From Nitrososphaeria archaeon (GTDB lineage Archaea > Thermoproteota > Nitrososphaeria > Geothermarchaeales > JDFR-13): a stretch of DNA of 6,811 nt. The stretch is from NCBI GenBank assembly GCA_027000765.1, contig JALTNJ010000078.1, positions 1 through 6,811 on the forward strand. The letters are read 5' to 3'. A program made the position numbers and the translations under genes. The number at the start of each line of letters is the position of its first letter. Within the stretch, counting starts at the first letter, position 1. Below the pieces are notes generated by a model. The model did no database searches. It was not told where the DNA came from and saw nothing but the letters and a program-made list of their open reading frames with translations. Shown here in pieces: positions 1-5,083 of this stretch.

Positions 1-65
1 ATCCTCTTCGCTTTTGCCGCCGCAGCCATACCCGCTGCAGACCCGCCTACCACAACAACCTTCAT
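1..65 (-). CDS. FAD-dependent pyridine nucleotide-disulfide oxidoreductase, N-terminal fragment
   Basis: Only the first 21 codons lie in the window; the gene continues beyond the left edge. The peptide begins MKVVVVGGSAAGMAAAAKAK, a beta-strand followed by the dinucleotide-binding pattern G7-G8-S9-A10-A11-G12-M13. In the family this binds the ADP part of FAD at the N-terminus of CoA-disulfide reductase/NADH oxidase-like enzymes. Two in-frame ATG codons are adjacent (68-66 and 65-63). A Shine-Dalgarno GGTGA at 75-71 lies 5 nt from the second and only 2 nt from the first, so the second is preferred. The exact substrate (CoA disulfide, NADH with oxygen, polysulfide or other) cannot be told from this fragment, and a different FAD/NAD(P) oxidoreductase subfamily remains possible. 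Confidence 0.75.
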   Translation of the reverse strand, partial: MKVVVVGGSAAGMAAAAKAKR

Positions 66-133
66 CATCCTCACCAAAAACATCAATTATCAATAGGGGG
101 GAAATAAAGGACTGTAGATATATTATTCTAGAA

Positions 134-141
134 AATATAAA
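134..141 (-). promoter_or_regulatory. possible TATA box for the FAD oxidoreductase gene
   Basis: TTTATATT on the minus strand matches an archaeal TATA element. It would place transcription start near position 111 and give a leader of about 45 nt that includes the GGTGA ribosome-binding site. A weaker alternative, CTTTATTT at 109-102, would give a leader of about 15 nt. The choice is not settled by sequence alone. Confidence 0.35.
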
Positions 142-170
142 CACTGTTATATTTTTCACTTAGGTAAGTA

Positions 171-962
171 TCAGATTAGAGTTTCTAGCAATAACATGGC
201 AGCAAATCCTATAATTAACCCTATCGTGGCAATGTCTTCGTTCCCATGTCTAAAAGTCTCAGGTATCACTTCATGGCTAACTACAAAAATCATCGAGCCG
301 GCGGCGAACCCCAGAATAACTGGTAGTAGTGCTAATGAGGCTGATGTTATAAAAACAGGTATTATAGCCATCAATGGCTCTGATACCCCACTCAGGAACC
401 CGATTCCCATAGCCTTCTTAATATCCTTCCCTATCCCAACTAGGGGTAAGGCGACTACCATGCCCTCTGGAATATCCTGTATCCCGATCGCTAAAGCTGT
501 TAATACACCATCTCTTATGCTATATGATATACTAGCGCCTACAGCAAGCCCCTCTGGAAAGTTGTGGATCATCATTGCTATTATAATCATCCAGACGGCC
601 TTCTCCCTTCCAATAGATACTTCAGACATCTCCCTCTCCCTCGTCAGATGTTGATGAGGCATCGTCTTTTCAATTATCAATACTGTGAACGCCCCTAGTA
701 TGAAGCCAGTTAAAACATTTACCACACTACCCATCTCTATACCGGGGATCAATAGACTTGTAAATGATGTTACAATCATTATACCTGCTGAGAATCCCAG
801 GCCTACATCAATTAGTCCTTGAGTCACCCTTTTCCCAAGTACCGCTGGTAATGTGCCTATGAACGTAAGTATTAGGCAGATGCTTCCAGCTAAGAATGCA
901 GCTATATAGAGGTTCCCCATACTGATAGTTTCAATGGATTTTATTAGCCACTCTACAACCAT
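171..962 (-). CDS. ZIP family divalent metal transporter (GufA/ZupT-like)
   Basis: This is an integral membrane protein of 263 aa with about eight hydrophobic segments, a normal size and topology for prokaryotic ZIP transporters of Zn2+, Fe2+ or similar ions. The two signature helices are clear: HNFPEG (H133, N134, E137) and QDIPEG (Q162, D163, E166), followed by a conserved Glu in the next helix (GVSEP, E195). These residues have the same spacing as the binuclear metal site I recall for Bordetella BbZIP (H177/N178/E181, Q207/D208/E211, E240). The loop between helices 3 and 4 is short and carries an H-x-H pair (H103, H105), as is common for the metal-binding variable loop. I chose the ATG at 962 because GAGGT at 975-971 sits 8 nt upstream. 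An ATG at 977 would add five residues, has no Shine-Dalgarno and would need a nearly leaderless mRNA. The gene is separated from the acyl-CoA genes by a probable terminator and its own TATA-like element, so it is unlikely to belong to their pathway. Metal specificity cannot be inferred. Confidence 0.9.
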   Translation of the reverse strand: MVVEWLIKSIETISMGNLYIAAFLAGSICLILTFIGTLPAVLGKRVTQGLIDVGLGFSAGIMIVTSFTSLLIPGIEMGSVVNVLTGFILGAFTVLIIEKTMPHQHLTREREMSEVSIGREKAVWMIIIAMMIHNFPEGLAVGASISYSIRDGVLTALAIGIQDIPEGMVVALPLVGIGKDIKKAMGIGFLSGVSEPLMAIIPVFITSASLALLPVILGFAAGSMIFVVSHEVIPETFRHGNEDIATIGLIIGFAAMLLLETLI

Positions 963-1003
963 AATATGAGACCTCATTACACTCTAAGTTAAAAATCCAG
1001 TAG

Positions 1004-1011
1004 TATCTAAA
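1004..1011 (-). promoter_or_regulatory. probable TATA box of the ZIP transporter gene
   Basis: TTTAGATA on the minus strand predicts a transcription start near 981. The mRNA would then carry the GAGGT ribosome-binding site (975-971) and have a leader of about 19 nt to the ATG at 962, consistent with that start. Confidence 0.45.
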
Positions 1012-1049
1012 GATAAAAAAGATAACAAGCTTATGAAGATGTAGCTATT

Positions 1050-1065
1050 AAAAGAAGAAAAAATT
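1050..1065 (-). terminator. probable poly-U terminator of the acyl-CoA dehydrogenase/HAD-ECH transcript
   Basis: On the minus strand, 12 to 27 nt after the stop codon at 1077, the sequence is AATTTTTTCTTCTTTT. Archaeal RNA polymerase stops at such U-rich tracts without needing a hairpin. It separates the beta-oxidation transcript from the ZIP gene. Confidence 0.5.
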
Positions 1066-1076
1066 AGGTGGGGTGT

Positions 1077-3068
1077 TTATTTACCCTTGAATTTAGGCTT
1101 TCGCTTCTCCATGAAGGCTGTTACTCCCTCTATAACGTCTTCAGTGCTGAATGTAAGTCCGAAGAACGCGGACTCCAGCGCCTCACCATGCCATAAGTCA
1201 GTTTCCATACCGAACTGTATAGAATACTTTGCTGCCAATAGGGCTAGAGGCGGTTTCTCTGCAAGTTTCAACGCGAACTTCCTAACCTCATCTTCAAGCT
1301 TCTCTGGTGGGACAACTCTATCTACAAGACCTATCTTCAATGCCTCTGAAGCCGGGATCATGTCACCAGTGTATATAAGTTCCTTCGCCTTTGAAAGTCC
1401 GACGAGCCTAGGCATTCTCTGTGTTCCTGCTGCCCCGGGTATAATACCGAGGTTTATCTCAGGCTGCCCTAGCATAGCTAGTTCAGATGCGAATCTAAAG
1501 TCACCGCTCATAGCCAGCTCCATTCCACCACCGAGTGTGAATCCGTTGAGCATCATTATAACAGGTTTTGTATAATATTCAATCTTGTTTGTAATCTCCT
1601 GGAACCTCCTTGAGTATATGGCTGCCTTAAATGGTGTTATTCCCATGAATGCAGTTACATCTGCTCCTGCGCTAAATGCCCTGCCTGAGCCTGTTATAAC
1701 TACAACCCTTATCTTGTCATCTTCTTCCAACTCATCCATTACATTGCTAAGCTCCTTAAGCAAGTCTATTGACAAGGCATTGAGCTTCCTAGGCCTGTTG
1801 AGAACCACCCACGCAATCGGCGGCTCATACCTTACAATGAGGTTCTTCAGCTTCTTCTCCTCTACCTTAGGATACTTATAGAACCCTTCTCCAGTCTTCC
1901 TACCTAACTTTCCTTCCTCCACCATCTTCTTCAGCAGGGGATCTGGTGTATATTCCTTCCATCCTGTCTCTTTCTGCATACGTTCTAGGGTCTCTACAAC
2001 CCTGTCAATACCATAGTCATCTGCATACTTTAGAATACCCTTTGGATATCCTAGGCCTAGTTCAGTCGCCTTATCAATGTCGTCTCTAGTCCCTATTCCC
2101 TCCCTCAATAGCCAAGCAGCCTCGTTTATAGCTGGTGCAATGAGCTCCACCTCATCTACTTTCTCACCGGCATCCTTAGGTATATTTGGTCTAGAGTATT
2201 TTCCAGGCTGTGGATACTGGTAAAATCCTTTTCCTGTCTTGACACCATATTCCCCGGCTTTATACTTCTCTTCGAATAATGGGCAGGGTGTGATATCGGT
2301 TCCCCTCTCCATAATTGCCTTAGCGACTAGATACATGACATCTACTCCAGAGTAGTCTGACAACTCGAATGCCCCCATTGGGAAGCCGAGTTTATATTTA
2401 ACTGCTGAGTCCACCTCCTCTACAGTGGCTTTTTTGTTTGCAACCATCCAGCATGCTGCACTTAGGAACCTCATCAGTATCCTGTTTACAATAAATCCTG
2501 GGACGTCTTTATTGACCATAACCGGCTGTTTACCGAATTTCTTTGCAAGTTCATATGTGATCCTAGCTGTGAGGTCGGATGTCTTGTCTCCCTTTATAAT
2601 CTCGACCAGCGGCATCAATGGCGGTGGGTTAAAGAAATGCATTCCAACAACTTTATCAGGCCTATTAGTGGCTGTGGCTATCTCCGTAATTGGGAGGCTA
2701 CTGGTGTTCGTTGCCAATATTGCATGTTCAGGTGTAAGCTTATCCAGCTTGGCAAATATCTCTTTCTTCAAGTCAATCTTCTCAGGGACTGCCTCGATGA
2801 CAAAGTCTGCGCCTCTAACTACCTCCTCGAAATCAAGGCTCGTATGTATCCTAGACATCACTGTTTCAACATCTTCCCTCACTGTCCCCTTTGAAGCTAG
2901 TTTGCTGACGCTCCACCTTATCTTTTCCATAGCGTTCTTCAGAAACTCGTCTTTAATATCGTATATCCATACCTCGTATCCTGCTATAGCGGCAACCTCA
3001 GCTATTCCATGCCCCATTGTTCCAGCGCCGATAACCGCTATCTTCTTTATTGTCTCTACACTCGACAT
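1077..3068 (-). CDS. bifunctional 3-hydroxyacyl-CoA dehydrogenase / enoyl-CoA hydratase
   Basis: This 663-aa fusion hydrates trans-2-enoyl-CoA to (S)-3-hydroxyacyl-CoA and oxidises it to 3-oxoacyl-CoA with NAD+. An NAD-binding Rossmann domain (about 7-188) has G14-x-G16-x-x-G19, NTSS at 121-124, the catalytic H144 in GMHFFNP and E156 twelve residues later (the His-Glu pair of this family); N195 follows. Two copies of the C-terminal HAD domain follow (about 189-287 and 308-401), each ending in a G-K/R-K-T-G-x-G-F-Y-x-Y-P motif. The crotonase domain (about 409-663) has oxyanion-hole segments AFSAGAD (465-470) and GGGMEL (513-518) and both catalytic glutamates, E517 and E537, at the 20-residue spacing of rat enoyl-CoA hydratase (E144/E164). 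Both activities should therefore be intact. The domain order is reversed relative to E. coli FadB but is usual in archaea, for example Metallosphaera Msed_0399. The start ATG has GGTGA 6 nt upstream (3079-3075). It lies 23 bp after the acyl-CoA dehydrogenase and is surely co-transcribed with it. Chain-length preference is unknown; a crotonyl-CoA/3-hydroxybutyryl-CoA role is also possible. Confidence 0.95.
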   Translation of the reverse strand: MSSVETIKKIAVIGAGTMGHGIAEVAAIAGYEVWIYDIKDEFLKNAMEKIRWSVSKLASKGTVREDVETVMSRIHTSLDFEEVVRGADFVIEAVPEKIDLKKEIFAKLDKLTPEHAILATNTSSLPITEIATATNRPDKVVGMHFFNPPPLMPLVEIIKGDKTSDLTARITYELAKKFGKQPVMVNKDVPGFIVNRILMRFLSAACWMVANKKATVEEVDSAVKYKLGFPMGAFELSDYSGVDVMYLVAKAIMERGTDITPCPLFEEKYKAGEYGVKTGKGFYQYPQPGKYSRPNIPKDAGEKVDEVELIAPAINEAAWLLREGIGTRDDIDKATELGLGYPKGILKYADDYGIDRVVETLERMQKETGWKEYTPDPLLKKMVEEGKLGRKTGEGFYKYPKVEEKKLKNLIVRYEPPIAWVVLNRPRKLNALSIDLLKELSNVMDELEEDDKIRVVVITGSGRAFSAGADVTAFMGITPFKAAIYSRRFQEITNKIEYYTKPVIMMLNGFTLGGGMELAMSGDFRFASELAMLGQPEINLGIIPGAAGTQRMPRLVGLSKAKELIYTGDMIPASEALKIGLVDRVVPPEKLEDEVRKFALKLAEKPPLALLAAKYSIQFGMETDLWHGEALESAFFGLTFSTEDVIEGVTAFMEKRKPKFKGK

Positions 3069-3082
3069 ATCTCTTCACCGTC

Positions 3083-3100
3083 TTATCTAATTTATCTAAT
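3083..3100 (-). repeat. 9-bp tandem duplication across the acyl-CoA dehydrogenase stop codon
   Basis: On the minus strand ATTAGATAA occurs twice in direct succession (3100-3092 and 3091-3083) without mismatch. The first copy encodes the last two residues, Ile-Arg, and the TAA stop. The second, in the same frame, repeats Ile-Arg-stop in the intergenic spacer. Confidence 0.9.
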
Positions 3101-4303
3101 TAGGACGTCTATTCCCAATGTCTTCTTCAACAGCTGTCTTATTGTTGTAAGCCTCTGGATATCATTTGTACCCTCATAGATCGTTGTTATAACAGCATCC
3201 CTGAGATAGTGCTCTACACCTGTCTCCTTATCCACGCCGACGCCACCGTGTATCTTTATAGCCAGGTTAGCCACACGCTCAGCAACTTCAGTTGCAAATG
3301 TCTTAGCCATAGAAGCTGCGAATACAGCCTCCTCCCTACCCTGATCGGCTAGGGTAGCTGCCCAATATGTTAGGAGTCTCGCAGCCTGTATCTCAGTCAG
3401 CATATCAGCTAATTTAAAGCTAACTCCCTCAAACGCTATGATCTGGCGTCCAAAGGCAGTTCTCTGTAGTGAATAGTTAAACGCTTTCTCAAAGGCTCCC
3501 TGAGCTATTCCAACTGCCTGTGCAGCGATACCTACTCTACTATGGTCATACGTATCAAGGAGTATCTTGAAGCCCTCATCCTTCGGAGGTATTATGTTCT
3601 CCTCAGGAACCTCTACATTGTCAAGTATTACCTCGCTTGGATGTTCTCCAGTTAATCCCATGACATCAAACCTAGAACCAACTTCAACTCCTGGCCAATC
3701 TCTCTCTACTATGAATACTGTTATTCCCCACCATCTCTTCCTCTTGTCAGGTGGTGGATTCGTCCTTGCGGATACAACGAAATACTTGGCTTTATCTGCT
3801 CCTGTAATGAATATCTTCCTGCCGTTTATAATGTATTTATCTCCTTTCTTCTCAGCTGTTGTCTGTATACCCGCTACGTCGCTACCAGCAGCTGGCTCTG
3901 TACTTGCATGTGCAGCAAATACTTCTCCCCTGGCTACTGGCGGGATATACTTCTTCTTCTGCTCCTCAGTACCATATCTCAATACTGGATATGTAAAAAG
4001 ACCGTTTACTAATAGGCCTGTTCCATATGCTGGCAGGGCCCTGGACAACTCCTCCATGAGTATGGCGGTCAATAGGGTTCCACCGCCCTGTCCATCGTAT
4101 TCCTCAGGTATTCCAACCCCTGTAAAGCCCATCTCAACACCCTTCTGTATCAAGTCCTCAGGTATCTCACCGCTCTTCTCTACTTCAACTACTCTCGGCA
4201 TAACTTCGTTGTCAACGAACTGTCTAACCGTCTTCCTGAAAAGCTCTTCCTCATCTGTTAAGGTTATGGAGAAATCCTTAATGTTCCCAAATGGAAATAC
4301 CAT
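3092..4303 (-). CDS. acyl-CoA dehydrogenase, FAD-dependent
   Basis: This 403-aa flavoenzyme catalyses alpha,beta-dehydrogenation of acyl-CoA to trans-2-enoyl-CoA, the first step of beta-oxidation; in this family electrons usually pass to electron-transfer flavoprotein, which is not encoded here. The length is typical. The helical N-terminal domain (about 15-125) has the VGIPEEYDGQGGG segment. The beta-domain (about 127-235) carries the signature STEPAAGSD (134-142). The C-terminal helical domain has YDHSRVGIAAQAVG (252-265), the FAD-contacting R281/F284/G285 region, GGVGV (353-357) and RDAVITTIYEGTNDIQR (368-384). E377 in IYEGT is at the catalytic-base position of medium- and short-chain dehydrogenases rather than the helix-G position of isovaleryl/long-chain enzymes. 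The start ATG is preceded by GAGGTG (4318-4313) with 9-nt spacing. It is the first gene of a two-gene transcript with the HAD/enoyl-CoA hydratase fusion, so the two act in sequence. Substrate chain length cannot be read from sequence. Confidence 0.95.
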   Translation of the reverse strand: MVFPFGNIKDFSITLTDEEELFRKTVRQFVDNEVMPRVVEVEKSGEIPEDLIQKGVEMGFTGVGIPEEYDGQGGGTLLTAILMEELSRALPAYGTGLLVNGLFTYPVLRYGTEEQKKKYIPPVARGEVFAAHASTEPAAGSDVAGIQTTAEKKGDKYIINGRKIFITGADKAKYFVVSARTNPPPDKRKRWWGITVFIVERDWPGVEVGSRFDVMGLTGEHPSEVILDNVEVPEENIIPPKDEGFKILLDTYDHSRVGIAAQAVGIAQGAFEKAFNYSLQRTAFGRQIIAFEGVSFKLADMLTEIQAARLLTYWAATLADQGREEAVFAASMAKTFATEVAERVANLAIKIHGGVGVDKETGVEHYLRDAVITTIYEGTNDIQRLTTIRQLLKKTLGIDVLIR

Positions 4304-4340
4304 CTTCTACAACACCTCAGATATACTATAATAAGTATCT

Positions 4341-4348
4341 ATAATAAA
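4341..4348 (-). promoter_or_regulatory. possible proximal TATA box of the acyl-CoA dehydrogenase operon
   Basis: TTTATTAT on the minus strand would start transcription near 4319, giving a leader of about 16 nt that just contains the GAGGTG ribosome-binding site. It competes with the better-matching TTTATATA at 4413-4406, which would give a leader of about 80 nt. Confidence 0.35.
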
Positions 4349-4356
4349 TTAATTGA

Positions 4357-4379
4357 TTAGTTTATAATTTATTTACTAA
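4357..4379. repeat. imperfect dyad TTAG...CTAA between the two candidate TATA boxes
   Basis: TTAGTTTAT at 4357-4365 faces ATTTACTAA at 4371-4379; seven of nine positions pair, with a 5-nt spacer. The outer half-sites TTAGT/ACTAA are perfect. In this AT-rich DNA it may be chance, but its ends resemble the perfect dyad at 4446-4472. Confidence 0.3.
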
Positions 4380-4405
4380 AATGATAGAAAATGTTTTAAA
4401 ATGCA

Positions 4406-4413
4406 TATATAAA
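4406..4413 (-). promoter_or_regulatory. possible distal TATA box of the acyl-CoA dehydrogenase operon
   Basis: TTTATATA on the minus strand is a textbook archaeal TATA element, preceded by A-rich sequence where the BRE is expected. The predicted start near 4384 would leave an 80-nt leader, long for this kind of organism. The base at 4413 is shared with the 16-bp palindrome at 4413-4428. Confidence 0.4.
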
Positions 4414-4428
4414 TATTTTTAAAAATAT
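4413..4428. repeat. 16-bp perfect palindrome next to a TATA element
   Basis: ATATTTTTAAAAATAT is self-complementary over all 16 bp with its centre at 4420/4421. It covers the BRE position of the distal TATA box at 4413-4406. It may be a repressor site or just an AT-rich coincidence. Confidence 0.4.
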
Positions 4429-4445
4429 CCTCGTGAAACAAATTA

Positions 4446-4472
4446 TTAGAATAATATTTGGAATTATTCTAA
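4446..4472. repeat. 27-bp perfect inverted repeat, candidate operator
   Basis: TTAGAATAAT (4446-4455) and ATTATTCTAA (4463-4472) are exact reverse complements around the 7-nt spacer ATTTGGA. The element lies 54 bp downstream of the DUF35 stop codon and upstream of both candidate TATA boxes of the acyl-CoA dehydrogenase. It contains almost no G or C and is not followed by a strong T-tract, so an operator is more likely than a hairpin terminator. Which protein, if any, binds it is unknown. Confidence 0.5.
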
Positions 4473-4499
4473 AACCCTGTAAATTATAAAAGTTGTTAA

Positions 4500-4519
4500 T
4501 AAAGAAAGAAAAGGAAGCA
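4500..4519 (-). terminator. probable pyrimidine-rich terminator of the thiolase-DUF35 transcript
   Basis: On the minus strand, 6 to 25 nt after the DUF35 stop codon, comes a run of C and T with clusters TTCCTTTTCTTTCTTTATT. It resembles archaeal U-rich terminators and would insulate the operon from the acyl-CoA dehydrogenase promoter region. Confidence 0.45.
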
Positions 4520-4525
4520 AGTTAT

Positions 4526-5083
4526 TTATTCTACTGGAACCCATTCATAAGTATAGTAGTTCTCCGGCTCCCTCTTAACTATCTCTAGCTTAAGCTTCAT
4601 CCCTATCTTCAGCTTACTAGGATCCTTCTCCCTAATCCATGCGGTGACGTTAACCCCTTCTGGAAGCCTTGCGATGCCAACTATATAGTCATCGTAGTGT
4701 GCAAATGAGTATGGCTTGACGTTTATCTGGGTAAATGTAAGTAATGTACCTTCTTTAGAGAGCTCTATCCATTCAACCTCGCTATCCATACATTTTGGAC
4801 AGTCCTTTTGAGGTGGGAAAAACACTTCTCCACATTTCTTGCATTTAGTGCCAAGTAGCTTACCATCAGCTAGGGCGTTGAAAAACTCCTTTATCTTATC
4901 GATGCTGATAATGAATTTGAGCGTGACCTCACGCTGATCCACCCATAGAGCCTGTCCAGTCTTCATATCTGGTACCATTGGGAGCCCCATACTCTTCTTC
5001 ATACTCTCTACAAAACTATAGAATTGCTTCATCTGCTCCTCCATCATATCCTTCTGAGTCTTCTTTCCCTCACTCACTTCCAT
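4526..5083 (-). CDS. DUF35 zinc-ribbon/OB-fold protein, thiolase partner
   Basis: This 185-aa protein carries a DUF35 module. A rubredoxin-like zinc ribbon at about 78-100 has four cysteines (C81, C84, C95, C98; CKKC and CPKC), followed by an OB-fold acyl-CoA-associated domain (about 108-182). Archaeal DUF35 proteins are known to bridge acetoacetyl-CoA thiolase and HMG-CoA synthase, and DUF35 domains pair with SCP2-thiolase-like enzymes in steroid degradation. It directly follows the thiolase: the thiolase TGA abuts this ATG. I infer that it forms a complex with that enzyme and contributes to CoA substrate binding. Compared with common DUF35 proteins of about 130-140 aa it has roughly 50 extra N-terminal residues, Met-rich and probably helical (about 9-35). 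The ribosome-binding site GGAGGTGA ends immediately before the ATG. The GTG at 5077-5075 (codon 3) lies 6 nt from it and is an alternative start. No catalytic residues are expected in this family. Confidence 0.9.
   Translation of the reverse strand: MEVSEGKKTQKDMMEEQMKQFYSFVESMKKSMGLPMVPDMKTGQALWVDQREVTLKFIISIDKIKEFFNALADGKLLGTKCKKCGEVFFPPQKDCPKCMDSEVEWIELSKEGTLLTFTQINVKPYSFAHYDDYIVGIARLPEGVNVTAWIREKDPSKLKIGMKLKLEIVKREPENYYTYEWVPVE

Noticed and set aside
196..654. Plus-strand open frame of 152 codons
   Set aside because: It is antisense to the ZIP transporter. Its hydrophobic stretches mirror the membrane helices of the real gene.
1087..1881. Plus-strand open frames of 162 and 98 codons
   Set aside because: They lie wholly antisense to the HAD/hydratase fusion, whose domains and active sites are intact. 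Their translations are Ser/Pro/Ile-rich without recognisable domains.
2425..3090. Plus-strand open frame of 221 codons
   Set aside because: It is antisense to the Rossmann domain of the fusion protein, has no ribosome-binding site or promoter, and shows composition typical of a reverse-strand shadow.
3567..4331. Plus-strand open frame of 254 codons
   Set aside because: It is antisense to the acyl-CoA dehydrogenase and Ser/Pro-rich, with no family resemblance.
4446..4472. Dyad as a bacterial-type hairpin terminator
   Set aside because: The stem has only two G-C pairs worth of stability and no strong following T-tract; archaea generally use U-rich tracts, and one is present nearer the DUF35 stop (4519-4500).
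4304..4525. Small gene or RNA in the 222-bp gap
   Set aside because: There is no open frame with a ribosome-binding site and no GC-rich folded segment, which structured RNAs of thermophiles normally show. The content is explained by promoter, dyads and terminator.
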